In this document: in pieces, positions 14,361 through 21,872 of the stretch
How positions within the stretch are numbered: position 1 is the first letter of the stretch
Layout: every line of letters begins with the position of its first letter
IMG/VR virus record: IMGVR_UViG_3300017989_000273
Span: 1-34,447 of that record
Source of the DNA: a virus
Length of the DNA: 34,447 nt
Strand: one strand, 5' to 3'
Made by a program: the position numbers and the translations under genes
Notes under the pieces: generated by a model
Told to the model about the DNA's origin: nothing
Database searches by the model: none
The model's input: only the letters and a program-made list of their open reading frames with translations

Positions 14361-14708
14361 ATGCCAACATGTATTTTACAAACTAAGGCTGATATACCAA
14401 ATCCAGCGGGCCATGTATACTCTAAAGATATTTTAACTAAAATGCTTAAAGATGCTCAGTCTAAAATAGAAGAGCAGCGATTATTTATTATTAAGTCGGG
14501 AGAGTATTGTGAAGAGCCTCGTATTTCAGATTATGCAGCTATAGTACGCTCTATGACGTTTATAGATAAAGAAATTGAGGTTACCTTTGATTGGATATTT
14601 GAAGAATGTAAGTTTAAAAGTTTAAGTATGTTTGGTTACGGTAACGTAGATAAAGAGAATAAGATAAAAGCTTATCGTTTAGCATATCTACGTTTTATGC
14701 ATAGTTAA
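14361..14708 (+). CDS. Small protein with an S80-protease-like opening motif
   Basis: Residues 12-28 (IPNPAGHVYSKDILTKM) resemble the NRNGRVYTRKLWEKVL motif of the prohead protease encoded at 25161: N, G, V, Y, a hydroxyl and a basic residue sit at the same places. The rest (115 residues in total) has beta-like and helical segments but no GELDHP- or SSRAYG-like catalytic motif. It may be a stripped-down relative of that fold; unrelated convergence cannot be excluded. It starts 2 bases after the preceding stop. Confidence 0.55.
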   Translation: MPTCILQTKADIPNPAGHVYSKDILTKMLKDAQSKIEEQRLFIIKSGEYCEEPRISDYAAIVRSMTFIDKEIEVTFDWIFEECKFKSLSMFGYGNVDKENKIKAYRLAYLRFMHS

Positions 14709-14726
14709 TAAGAAAGGAAAAATATT

Positions 14727-15071
14727 ATGAGTCTTTTAGCTGAAGCAGGAATAACTACTATATTTGTTTTGTTGTTTACGCAATATATAACACTATTGTC
14801 TGATATTTTATTACAACGGCGTATTGATAAAATTGAAATATTATTTTGGTTAGTACCTTTTGTATCATTCTTTAGAGATATCATTGAAGGTCTTACTCAA
14901 AGATATAAAGAACCTGCATGTAAATTAGACCGCACAAGATTTGGTGCCGATATAGAAAGAGTCTGTAAAAGACATATAGTTAATTTTAATATAAATTCTC
15001 TCTATGGTTATCATATAAGAAATTTTGTTGATGATATTGTGCGAGAATCTAAAAAGGAGAATGAGCAATGA
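14727..15071 (+). CDS. Membrane protein with two hydrophobic segments, unknown
   Basis: The 114-residue protein has hydrophobic stretches at about 8-27 (GITTIFVLLFTQYITLLSDI) and 38-50 (IEILFWLVPFVSFF). The C-terminal 60 residues are soluble and basic and contain two cysteines. GAAAGG precedes the ATG. It overlaps the next gene by 4 bases. A host-membrane-modifying role is possible but unproven. Confidence 0.6.
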   Translation: MSLLAEAGITTIFVLLFTQYITLLSDILLQRRIDKIEILFWLVPFVSFFRDIIEGLTQRYKEPACKLDRTRFGADIERVCKRHIVNFNINSLYGYHIRNFVDDIVRESKKENEQ

Positions 15072-15244
15072 AAGATTATACAGTTTTAGTTTGTAGATAT
15101 AGTGCAGACGGTTTAGAAGAAGAAGTTAATAAATATTTAGAAAAAGGTTATGTACTCGTAGGTGGTGTATCTGCAGCAATTTATCCTAATGCTTCTATAA
15201 TATGGTCGCAAGCTGTCGCTATACCTTTACATGATCCACAATAG
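15068..15244 (+). CDS. DUF1737-like small protein
   Basis: The 58-residue protein reads YTVLVCRYSADGLEEEVNKY, then LEKGYVLVGGVSAA and WSQAVAIPL. This order (beta strand, helix with EEEVN, EKGY-x-VGGVS, short strand) fits DUF1737, a small domain of unknown function common in phages and bacteria. AAGGAG lies 8-9 bases before the ATG, which overlaps the preceding stop. Confidence 0.65.
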   Translation: MKDYTVLVCRYSADGLEEEVNKYLEKGYVLVGGVSAAIYPNASIIWSQAVAIPLHDPQ

Positions 15245-15253
15245 GAGAAACCT

Positions 15254-15751
15254 ATGCTGTATATATTATGTGGCTTACCCGGTTCAGGTAAATCAACTTG
15301 GGCAAAATATAAAATAAAGACTTCTTTAGAAGAAGGGCAGATCACTTACTATATAAGTAAAGATGCTATTCGTACTATGTTACATACACGGTATGCTTTT
15401 GATCCTTTGTTAGAACCTATTATCTCAGATACGGCTAGAGATCTTTTATGTAATCTACTTGATGCAGAGTTGTTAATAGATATTATTATAGATGAAACAC
15501 ATATCACAAAAGATAAACGCCGTACTATTTTAAATATAGCACTAGACTATAGTGTACCTACTACCTGTGTTTATTTCACTGAGCAAAATAATAATTTAGA
15601 AAATCGATTAAATGATTCAAGAGGTATTACTGATAGAATATGGGACAGTGTTATTACTAAGATGAAAAAGAATTTTGAACCGCCTACAGTAGCCGAAGGT
15701 TTTAATAAGTTAATAACAGTTTCACCACAGGATATTGCAGAGATTCTTTGA
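15254..15751 (+). CDS. P-loop polynucleotide kinase-like protein (AAA_33 type)
   Basis: The 165-residue protein has a Walker A motif GLPGSGKST (7-15), then SKDAIRTML (about 34-42), IIIDETHITKD (about 76-86, the Walker B-like strand) and a late R residue lid region (GITDRIWDSV, then PPTVAEGF). This is the layout of the kinase domain of T4 polynucleotide kinase and related small kinases that phosphorylate 5'-OH ends of RNA or DNA. No phosphatase domain is attached. A role in repairing tRNA cut by host defences, as for T4 Pnk, is possible, but no RNA ligase gene is seen in the window. AGGAG precedes the ATG. Confidence 0.75.
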   Translation: MLYILCGLPGSGKSTWAKYKIKTSLEEGQITYYISKDAIRTMLHTRYAFDPLLEPIISDTARDLLCNLLDAELLIDIIIDETHITKDKRRTILNIALDYSVPTTCVYFTEQNNNLENRLNDSRGITDRIWDSVITKMKKNFEPPTVAEGFNKLITVSPQDIAEIL

Positions 15752-15780
15752 GAAAACCTATATAGCGAAGGAGAATATAC

Positions 15781-16164
15781 ATGAATCAATTATCTATAAC
15801 TGACGACGAAATAGTTAAGAGACTAAAAAGAGGTAGTACTTATAGAAAGCTTTCAGAAGAATTAAATACTTCTGAAAATACACTACGTTATAGAGCACAA
15901 AAACTTGGTTATAAACATAAAAGCAGAGTTGTTACATCAGTTATGCCTGGAGTTATTTCTAAAGAGACGTACTGTTTTAAAATATTATCTTTAAAAGAAC
16001 CGCCTAATTGGGTTTCACCTAATATCAAACGAAGTATTCGGCGTTGGGGTTTAATATTTAGAGAGAATCATAGGCCTCTGTTTAACGATAGTTATACACA
16101 CTATTTAAAAACAAAAGAAGTAACTATTAAAGGTCAAATATTAAATGATAGAATATGGGCCTGA
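15781..16164 (+). CDS. Helix-turn-helix DNA-binding protein
   Basis: Residues 6-45 (SITDDEIVKRLKRGSTYRKL, then NTSENTLRYRAQKLGY) form a homeodomain-like or resolvase-type helix-turn-helix. The remaining 80 residues are basic with aromatic residues and no known domain. AAGGAG lies 7 bases before the ATG. It sits directly upstream of the best promoter candidate of the accessory region, so local regulation is possible. Confidence 0.65.
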   Translation: MNQLSITDDEIVKRLKRGSTYRKLSEELNTSENTLRYRAQKLGYKHKSRVVTSVMPGVISKETYCFKILSLKEPPNWVSPNIKRSIRRWGLIFRENHRPLFNDSYTHYLKTKEVTIKGQILNDRIWA

Positions 16165-16206
16165 TTTTATCCTGTAAATAAAAATATAAAAAAGTTTATT
16201 TTTTTC

Positions 16207-16235
16207 TTGATTTCTTTCTTTTAAGAGTTTATATT
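16207..16235 (+). promoter_or_regulatory. Sigma70-like promoter
   Basis: TTGATT (16207-16212) and TATATT (16230-16235) are separated by 17 bases, in a 94-base gap between genes. The start would fall about 15 bases before the AAGGAG of the next gene. The surrounding GAGTTTATATTAATA is almost repeated at 24779-24793. It would drive the second half of the accessory genes. Confidence 0.6.
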
Positions 16236-16258
16236 AATAGTATAGAAAAGGAGAAAAA

Positions 16259-16483
16259 ATGGCTTTAGTAAAATGTAAAAATTGTGGTAAGCTAACTAAT
16301 ACAGTTATCAGCGATCATATTCATAATATAGATAAGCCGCATCGAGCCGATAAGTGTTACGTCGCCTTAATTCAAGTTTCATCTACACGTAAGAATTACG
16401 TTAAAGGGTGCGCCTATAATGAAGCTCCTTTTTATGTAAAACAAAATGTCGATTTATTAATTGAAAATAATTTAGAATTTTAA
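16259..16483 (+). CDS. Zinc-ribbon miniprotein
   Basis: The 74-residue protein starts MALVKCKNCGKLTN, with C6 and C9 as one zinc pair, and has further cysteines at 33 and 52 that may complete the site. The middle has several histidines (SDHIHNIDKPHRADKC). It is the first gene after the promoter candidate. AAGGAG lies 7 bases before the ATG. Confidence 0.65.
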   Translation: MALVKCKNCGKLTNTVISDHIHNIDKPHRADKCYVALIQVSSTRKNYVKGCAYNEAPFYVKQNVDLLIENNLEF

Positions 16484-16493
16484 AGGAGTTAAA

Positions 16494-17081
16494 ATGAAAA
16501 AATCTTTAAAAGTACCTAAGTATCGATCTTTAATAGAAGATTATTTTAATTCAATTTATATAGCAGAGATGGTTGATGAACGTGCCGACTCTTTAGCTGA
16601 ACGTTTAGGTTTGACAGGTTATACTAAAACCTTATTAACGATTTTTCTTAACCATCCAAAAGATATTCATTATACTTGGAAGTTAGTCTCAAGGCATTAT
16701 CAACCTAGACCCGCAGTTTGGAGTGATTCTTCTTGGAAACGTGATTTACGTAAGAATTTGAAATTTTTGATAGATACAGGTTTTATAAAGAGAGTCAAAA
16801 CAGGAGAGTATAAACTTGCATCTAAAATAACCTTAGAATTATATGAGCGTACGAAGAATTTAACTACTGATCATTTAGTAGGTAAGGATCTCAAGGTTTT
16901 TGTTGGTTGTCCTATAAAGAAACATGGTCAAGAATACTACATTGCTATGGCAGAAACCGAGAGCTGTAATTCTTTAGGCTTATCTCAATATGGTAGCTGT
17001 ACTTCTTGTAGTGTTAGCCTAGTCTCTTGGGCAAAAGATGCTGAATGCCCATTTTGTCATAAATCTATTTATTTAACGTAG
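16494..17081 (+). CDS. Winged-helix-like protein with C-terminal zinc ribbon
   Basis: The 195-residue protein has a helical N-terminal half with a segment typical of winged-helix ends (FLIDTGFIKRVKTGEYKLAS, about 95-115). The C-terminus holds CTSC and CPFCHKS, a four-cysteine zinc ribbon. Nucleic acid binding is likely, but no family is recognised. AAAGGAG precedes the ATG. Confidence 0.6.
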   Translation: MKKSLKVPKYRSLIEDYFNSIYIAEMVDERADSLAERLGLTGYTKTLLTIFLNHPKDIHYTWKLVSRHYQPRPAVWSDSSWKRDLRKNLKFLIDTGFIKRVKTGEYKLASKITLELYERTKNLTTDHLVGKDLKVFVGCPIKKHGQEYYIAMAETESCNSLGLSQYGSCTSCSVSLVSWAKDAECPFCHKSIYLT

Positions 17082-17089
17082 GAATTATT

Positions 17090-17374
17090 ATGACAATACT
17101 CGATATGAATAATAAGATTAATCCTGATATGTTAAATGATATTCACAAAGAACATGCTGCACAGATCTTTAATAAGGATATATCAGAAGTAACGTATGCT
17201 GAAAGACGTGTGGCAAAAACAGTACAACTTTTGAAACATTATGGTGCATCCAAGAAAGCTGTTGTGAAAGTTCTTAAAGAAGATAGTACTAACTTTAGAC
17301 TGATTAATTATGCTGAATTAGAAAAAAGATTAACAGCATTTATGCTAAAAAATAAAAGGAGTAACTATGTGTGA
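17090..17374 (+). CDS. Small protein resembling the fingers (O-helix) part of DNA polymerase I
   Basis: Residues 17-53 read DIHKEHAAQIFNKDISEVTY followed by AERRVAKTVQLLKHYGAS. In family A DNA polymerases the same region is DxHxxTAxxIFxxxxxEVTxxxRRxAKxxNFGxxYG, which forms the nucleotide-binding O helix. The Arg, Lys and Tyr positions (R754, K758, Y766 in E. coli Pol I) are kept. The Phe 762 position is Leu and the NFG is lost. The whole product has only 94 residues, so it cannot be a polymerase. It might be a domesticated fragment that binds nucleotides or interferes with a polymerase. The start has a weak AGGAAT site. Confidence 0.5.
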   Translation: MTILDMNNKINPDMLNDIHKEHAAQIFNKDISEVTYAERRVAKTVQLLKHYGASKKAVVKVLKEDSTNFRLINYAELEKRLTAFMLKNKRSNYV

Positions 17375-17768
17375 AGTATGCGATAAGCATTTTGCTGATA
17401 TGGAACCTGACGATGTTCCTATTAAAAAAGCTACAGAAGAAACTCTCGAAAAATTTGGCTTAGGATCTGAAGACGTTAAAGAATCTGGTTATGACCAGTT
17501 ATGGAATTACTTTGGTTCGTCTTATGCATCTTGGTTAACTATTCCTAGAATACTAATGCATGCAATGCCCGATGAGTGGCAAGAAAAGATGGCAAAGCTT
17601 CTTGAAGAATATCAAGATACTTTTCCTAATCAGCCTGATGTAGGTACTCGAGTGCATATAACAGACTTAAAGGGTAAGCTTATTAAGTGCCCTAAGTGGT
17701 TATTAAATTATCGACGCCCTAATCAAGCATGTATTAATGAGCTTAGAAAGGATTCAAATGGAGAATAA
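17367..17768 (+). CDS. Conserved-type phage protein, unknown
   Basis: The 133-residue protein has an N-terminal CEVC pair and the segment GSSYASWLTIPRILMHAMPD followed by EWQEKMAKLLEEYQDTF, wording that I recognise from phage proteins of unknown function. AAAGGAG lies 6-7 bases before the ATG, which overlaps the preceding gene by 8 bases. No enzyme motif is seen. Confidence 0.7.
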   Translation: MCEVCDKHFADMEPDDVPIKKATEETLEKFGLGSEDVKESGYDQLWNYFGSSYASWLTIPRILMHAMPDEWQEKMAKLLEEYQDTFPNQPDVGTRVHITDLKGKLIKCPKWLLNYRRPNQACINELRKDSNGE

Positions 17769-18273
17769 TTTAACTTTTGAGCAGGCAGTTGCGAAATATC
17801 CACAATATTTAAGCATAACAGAAGAAGGTGCCTGTGAAACTATACGTTGTAATAAGAAAAATAGGTTGGCAGTTAATCAAACTTTAAAGGTTCTTAAGAA
17901 TTTAAGAAAAGTTATTAAGACTGAACCTCTAAAAGGTTACGACTGTACGGATACGGGCTTTAAAAATACTGAATGTAATTGGGGTATTTGTGGAGAGAAT
18001 CCGAAAGTGTTTCCCGATCCAGAAATGCATACTTGGCCCTATGATTTTATTCTATATAAAAGAGTAGCACCCCTATTTCTCGCTGAAGCTATTAGGTGTC
18101 CTTTAGATAAAAGAGACTCTAATGATTTAAATGGTTGTTTTTATAAATGTATGTTTTTTCGACATGAAAAACGAAGTAAGAAACTATCTCGAGAATACGT
18201 TCTTGAGAGACTAGATAATCAAATTAGGCATTGTCAAAATTTATTGCAGAGAAAAAGTAATGGTCTTAATTAA
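17758..18273 (+). CDS. Cysteine-rich protein, unknown
   Basis: I chose ATG 17758, which follows AAAGGA, instead of an upstream in-frame TTG (17737). The 171-residue product has about ten cysteines, including ACETIRC, YDCTDTG, ECNWGICGE and GCFYKCMFF, suggesting one or two metal sites or disulfides. The ends are helical and basic. It overlaps the previous gene by 11 bases and the next by 14 bases. Confidence 0.65.
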   Translation: MENNLTFEQAVAKYPQYLSITEEGACETIRCNKKNRLAVNQTLKVLKNLRKVIKTEPLKGYDCTDTGFKNTECNWGICGENPKVFPDPEMHTWPYDFILYKRVAPLFLAEAIRCPLDKRDSNDLNGCFYKCMFFRHEKRSKKLSREYVLERLDNQIRHCQNLLQRKSNGLN

Positions 18274-18376
18274 CATAGGTTTCGTAATAATAAATTTAAT
18301 TTTAGTCGGATTAAACTTAAAGATGCTAACTGAATACTGGAAAGATAAAAGTATAAAAGGGAGAAATAGACAATGA
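18260..18376 (+). CDS. 38-residue membrane miniprotein
   Basis: The product consists of one hydrophobic helix (VLINIGFVIINLILVGLNL) and a basic tail (KDKSIKGRNRQ). ATG 18260 overlaps the preceding gene and its TGA overlaps the next ATG (ATGA), which supports it as a real, translationally coupled gene. The function is unknown. Confidence 0.55.
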   Translation: MVLINIGFVIINLILVGLNLKMLTEYWKDKSIKGRNRQ

Positions 18377-18543
18377 AATTATCTATAAGTTTAAACGAGA
18401 TGCTAGAATTAGCTAAAGATTTTGATGCATTATGCGATGATATTGGTATCAATCCTTATTGTATGGCAGAAGGTTTAGCTACAGGATATGAAATACAAGA
18501 GATAGATATAGATGTAGCTAAGAGACACGGATTGTTAGATTAG
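18373..18543 (+). CDS. 56-residue acidic protein, unknown
   Basis: GGGAGA lies about 8 bases before ATG 18373. The product is acidic and helical (LNEMLELAKDFDALCDDIG, then YEIQEIDIDVAKRHG). No family is recognised. Coupling to the upstream membrane miniprotein by the ATGA overlap suggests joint expression. Confidence 0.6.
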   Translation: MKLSISLNEMLELAKDFDALCDDIGINPYCMAEGLATGYEIQEIDIDVAKRHGLLD

Positions 18544-18573
18544 TTAACTTTATACGGGAAGAGAAGGTGTAGT

Positions 18574-19224
18574 ATGATTGGTTTAAAGGTAAAATACCAT
18601 GATTGTTTGAAGAGAGAATTACAAGAAGCAGTTATTTTAGATAAAATTTTAATTGGCGCGGAATACTCTATGCAGTATAAAGAATCTCAAGCGTATTCTA
18701 AAACCGTTTATTTAGCCAAGATAACTAGTAATGAAATTATTGGTCAAACCCTTGATGAAGAACAGAATATTATAAATAAATATGGAAATGTTATTAAGGT
18801 AATAAAAATACATCCAGAAGATATTAAAGAAATATTACCAGCAGAAAGGGAGTGTTTAGATACAAAAGTGCCTACAGGTTATAAAGATAGAGATGGTGAG
18901 AATTTATTCTACGGTGATATAGTAGATGTTTCTAAATTTAATGGTATCTATGATTTTGAAGGTAAATGTAAAATAGAAATGAAACCTATTTTAACGTCAT
19001 TAAAAAATAAAGACGACAGTCCTTCAACTCTTTGTAGATATTTTGATGAATTACCTACGTATTATTACTGCTGTAATCTCTGTAATGAAAAATTTAGGGA
19101 GTTCGATAAAGAAAAGAAAGCATGCCCGTCTTGTAAAGCAATCAATATTACGCTGTTACGTACAGCGTGGTCAGATCTTTTAAAGAAGGTCGAAAGTCCC
19201 GACTTGGAGGAAGATAAGATATGA
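18574..19224 (+). CDS. YopX-like domain protein with C-terminal zinc ribbon
   Basis: The 216-residue protein contains GYKDRDGENLFYGDIVDVS (about 102-120), which fits the GLKDKNGKEIYEGDIV core of YopX family phage proteins (function unknown). The C-terminus has CCNLC and ACPSC, a zinc ribbon. The N-terminal half is mixed alpha/beta and charged. GAGAAGG precedes the ATG. It overlaps the next gene by 4 bases. Confidence 0.65.
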   Translation: MIGLKVKYHDCLKRELQEAVILDKILIGAEYSMQYKESQAYSKTVYLAKITSNEIIGQTLDEEQNIINKYGNVIKVIKIHPEDIKEILPAERECLDTKVPTGYKDRDGENLFYGDIVDVSKFNGIYDFEGKCKIEMKPILTSLKNKDDSPSTLCRYFDELPTYYYCCNLCNEKFREFDKEKKACPSCKAINITLLRTAWSDLLKKVESPDLEEDKI

Positions 19225-19430
19225 AAATTCCTAGCCACTATACTTTAATTAATTTTGCAGAATTTAGAGCTGTATGTTACATGAATAAAACGTTTTACGG
19301 GAGGACGGGGCCTTTTTGTCATATTAAAAGACCTATACCACCAAAGCTTGCTGCAAGACCTTGTAAGGCTCGGTGGTGTCTACCTTGGAGGATTATGAAA
19401 AGATGGCAAAGACAGCTAGAAAAGAAATGA
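19221..19430 (+). CDS. 69-residue basic protein, unknown
   Basis: GGAGG lies about 12 bases before ATG 19221, which overlaps the preceding stop (ATGA). The product is basic and rich in Pro, Cys and Arg toward its end (KRPIPPKLAARPCKARWC, then MKRWQRQLEKK). No domain is recognised. It overlaps the next gene in another frame. Confidence 0.55.
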   Translation: MKIPSHYTLINFAEFRAVCYMNKTFYGRTGPFCHIKRPIPPKLAARPCKARWCLPWRIMKRWQRQLEKK

Positions 19431-19654
19431 ATGGTTGGTTATCACCTGATGCTAAGTTTATCTCTTGTGAGTATGGTAAGCACGATAAGTTTATCGAAGA
19501 TTACTTAGGATTGTCTATTAATATTATAGAAAAGATGGGCTGGCAAAAGATAAATCAGAGTAAAGGCTCCGGCTGGTCTTATTATGGCAGTAGAGAGCCT
19601 AATTTTGAACAAAAAGAATGGATAAATAGAAAATTAAGAGAATGGAGAAAATAA
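19403..19654 (+). CDS. WLSPD-type small phage protein
   Basis: The product carries MNGWLSPDAKFISCEYGKH, then a helical stretch and IEKMGWQKINQ, GWSYYG and a C-terminal helix ending in REWRK. This arrangement is common in small phage proteins of unknown function. Three in-frame starts are possible: GTG 19373, ATG 19403 and ATG 19427. I chose 19403 because GGAGG at 19387-19391 lies 11 bases before it, though homologues of this type usually start at the MNGWLSPD methionine (19427). A truncated relative lies at 24717. Confidence 0.6.
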   Translation: MAKTARKEMNGWLSPDAKFISCEYGKHDKFIEDYLGLSINIIEKMGWQKINQSKGSGWSYYGSREPNFEQKEWINRKLREWRK

Positions 19655-19776
19655 TGAATCCTGTAAAAGTAAAAATTAATAGAGATTGGTATAAAATAAA
19701 TAATAGATGGTATCATTGCTGTACTACTGCTGACGGCCGTAGATATATAAATGGAATTTTGCAAGAGGATAAATAA
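19654..19776 (+). CDS. 40-residue miniprotein, unknown
   Basis: ATG 19654 overlaps the last base of the previous stop and follows TGGAGAAA. The product is rich in Asn, Tyr and Trp (INRDWYKINNRWYHCC) and has a CC pair. No family is recognised. It is probably translated by coupling. Confidence 0.5.
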   Translation: MNPVKVKINRDWYKINNRWYHCCTTADGRRYINGILQEDK

Positions 19777-19778
19777 TT

Positions 19779-20282
19779 ATGTTTTACAAATACTATTATC
19801 ATAAACATACAGTATTATCCGATGGTTCATATAACATAACTATTAAGGGAGTGAGAAAAATACCTCTGCTATGGCGCTTTCTTGGTACAAAAGAGATCTA
19901 TGAAACTTATAATGGTGAAAGTACTGTCTGGTATAATGTTGACGGTTTTATCAGGGCAACTACTTGTTTGGAATTACACTTAGCAGGTTGTGTATCATGG
20001 ATTAAATATAGTAAACTTGATGAGAATAAAAGAGAAATTCCTTTTAATATTAACTATGGTGTTAAAGTTAAATTAACGGAAAGAGGTAGAGACATTTATT
20101 ACCATAGGTATGATGAGCTTAATAAACTTAAAAGCCATGAAATAAAACCTTCATATCCTGAAGTAGACGAAGATGGTTATTTTAAAACAGCGTTATGGGA
20201 TTTAATGAATATTTTTGGCTCACATTTTCGTTTAGATGAGAAACCACCCTTTTCGACTGAGATAATATTAATTAAAAAATAA
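19779..20282 (+). CDS. 167-residue protein, unknown
   Basis: The protein has an aromatic N-terminus (FYKYYYHKHTVLSDGSYNI) with alternating hydrophobic residues, which suggests beta strands, and a charged, more helical end. No motif is recognised. The ATG is 2 bases after the preceding stop and GAGGAT lies about 9 bases before it. Confidence 0.6.
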   Translation: MFYKYYYHKHTVLSDGSYNITIKGVRKIPLLWRFLGTKEIYETYNGESTVWYNVDGFIRATTCLELHLAGCVSWIKYSKLDENKREIPFNINYGVKVKLTERGRDIYYHRYDELNKLKSHEIKPSYPEVDEDGYFKTALWDLMNIFGSHFRLDEKPPFSTEIILIKK

Positions 20283-20298
20283 TAACAGAGGATACCGT

Positions 20299-20655
20299 AT
20301 GAAAGTAAATATTACAGATGAAATAGATAGAAACAGCTTGCTTTCTCATTTTATTCTTGAAATGGATACGCCTACTATACAAAAAATAGTTAAGAAGATA
20401 CGGGGCAAGAAACCTAGATCTATAGATGTGCAAATGACTGTTGAGGGTTATAGCGTCGACGTTAATAAGACTATGAAGCATATCGAGAGTCAATTAGAGA
20501 ATTTAATAGAGAAGAGAGCAAAGAAACTATTTACAGAAAGATATGAGTCTATTATTACCGATAAGTTAGAACAGATAGGTGATATCGCTGACGATTTAAA
20601 AGAAAGACTCGACAATGAAGTAGACAAGAGAAAAGAAGACTGGGAGAAAGATTAA
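20299..20655 (+). CDS. Helical coiled-coil protein, unknown
   Basis: The 118-residue protein has a short beta-like beginning and a long charged helix (MKHIESQLENLIEKRAKKLF, then ADDLKERLDNEVDKRKEDW) with heptad-like spacing. AGAGGA lies before the ATG, and its stop directly abuts the next ATG. The function is unknown. Confidence 0.6.
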   Translation: MKVNITDEIDRNSLLSHFILEMDTPTIQKIVKKIRGKKPRSIDVQMTVEGYSVDVNKTMKHIESQLENLIEKRAKKLFTERYESIITDKLEQIGDIADDLKERLDNEVDKRKEDWEKD

Positions 20656-20904
20656 ATGAATCTACAGGATAGAATATTTATAGATAAGCGAGGAAACAAG
20701 CACAGAGGCTTAATTAGATATGTCAAATACTTAGTGCATCGAGCTGTATCTATTTTATTAAAAAGATACTCTGATAAAGAAATACGCAAATTAAACGCTC
20801 GTATAGACGAATTAAATAAGCGTATTAGAACAGTAGAAATGGAGACTACTACTACTTATGGTAATAAGCCGATAGGACCTAGTTTAAATCAACCTTTTAG
20901 TTAA
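20656..20904 (+). CDS. 82-residue basic/helical protein, unknown
   Basis: The gene starts immediately after the previous stop and is preceded by GGGAG. The first 45 residues are basic (DKRGNKHRGLIRYVKYLVHR), followed by a coiled-coil-like helix (IRKLNARIDELNKRIRTVE) and a flexible Thr/Pro end. It may pair with the coiled-coil protein encoded just upstream, which is an inference. Confidence 0.55.
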   Translation: MNLQDRIFIDKRGNKHRGLIRYVKYLVHRAVSILLKRYSDKEIRKLNARIDELNKRIRTVEMETTTTYGNKPIGPSLNQPFS

Positions 20905-20915
20905 AGGAGAATAAA

Positions 20916-21140
20916 ATGGCGATAGCACAGGTAAAGGCGACAGTCAACGAGTACGTATGGGATTGTCCAGCATGCGGTGAAAGCAACTATATAGAATATA
21001 AAGAAACAATAGTAAACTGTAGAAACTGCGATCATCCTTATGAGATTTTATACCCAGAGGTTAAAAACGACTCTGAAACTATTTTATTAAAAGAGTTAAA
21101 TAATTTTTTTGATAAGACTAGAGTCAGCAGAGGAGAATAA
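20916..21140 (+). CDS. Zinc-ribbon miniprotein
   Basis: The 74-residue protein has WDCPACGESNY and VNCRNCDHPYE, two CxxC pairs 14 residues apart, a textbook zinc-ribbon spacing. The C-terminal part is an acidic helix. AAAGGAG lies 7 bases before the ATG. The partner is unknown. Confidence 0.65.
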   Translation: MAIAQVKATVNEYVWDCPACGESNYIEYKETIVNCRNCDHPYEILYPEVKNDSETILLKELNNFFDKTRVSRGE

Positions 21141-21141
21141 A

Positions 21142-21699
21142 ATGTCGTTACCTATTTGTAACAAATGCATAGATTCTTTTCTACCAGATCTTAAAGAACA
21201 TATAGAAGAAGATGAAGTCTTTTATTTTGGAACGGATTGTAGCGTATGCAAAGAATCAGGTATTTTCCATTACGCAATACCGGAACAGCAGAAAGAAGGT
21301 ATGTCTTGTTTAGAAACTATTAAAGATTTTTTGTTGAAAGTAAAACATAAAAAAGATAAATCAGGAGATAAAGATATGAAAAAAGAACCTACATCAGAAA
21401 CTCATGCAAATGTAAAAGGTTACAGACCTGAATATTTAGATGATAGAGGTAAATGGCATGCTATACGTATGAAAACGACTGCTTGTGGTATAGAACGATC
21501 TAGGTTCAACAAAGAAATCATGTCTTTAACTAATTTAATGGGGTATGAAGCTGCACAAGCGCTTGCATGGGCTTTTTTAGCTAATTTTAAAGATAAGTGC
21601 AAAACTACGCGTATTGTACCTTACACTATTGATTTCTCTTATTCGACCTATAAAGAAGAATACGAGGCAGAAGAGATAACAGTCCATAAGGAAAAATAG
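21142..21699 (+). CDS. Zinc-finger protein with a possible nested second start
   Basis: ATG 21142 follows AGGAG by 6 bases and is preferred over an in-frame TTG at 21109. The N-terminal part has ICNKC and DCSVCKESG, a zinc finger. Residues from 79 on (MKKEPTSETHANVKGYRPEY, then helical NLMGYEAAQALAWAF) form a second domain. That methionine is encoded by ATG 21376, which has its own AGGAG 8 bases upstream, so the second domain may also be made alone. The function is unknown. Confidence 0.65.
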   Translation: MSLPICNKCIDSFLPDLKEHIEEDEVFYFGTDCSVCKESGIFHYAIPEQQKEGMSCLETIKDFLLKVKHKKDKSGDKDMKKEPTSETHANVKGYRPEYLDDRGKWHAIRMKTTACGIERSRFNKEIMSLTNLMGYEAAQALAWAFLANFKDKCKTTRIVPYTIDFSYSTYKEEYEAEEITVHKEK

Positions 21700-21872
21700 T
21701 GGAAGTAGAAAACTGCGCCGTTTGTGATGTCCAGCCAAAAATAAGAAAAAGATATTTTCGCATATCTTATGAAATATTTTGTAAAAGATGTAAAATAATT
21801 ACTTACGCAGTAAGAAGGAAAAAAGCTATACAAGCATGGAATACAATACAAAGGAGAAATAATGTCAGATGA
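21699..21872 (+). CDS. Lar-like zinc miniprotein (GTG start)
   Basis: The frame starts at GTG 21699, which overlaps the preceding TAG, and gives 57 residues. It has NCAVCD, FCKRCK and ends in AIQAWNTIQRR. Two CxxC pairs followed by AxxAWN is the pattern of small Lar-type (restriction alleviation) phage proteins. There is no ATG and the ribosome binding site (AAGGAAAA) is modest, so expression probably depends on coupling. Confidence 0.55.
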   Translation: MEVENCAVCDVQPKIRKRYFRISYEIFCKRCKIITYAVRRKKAIQAWNTIQRRNNVR

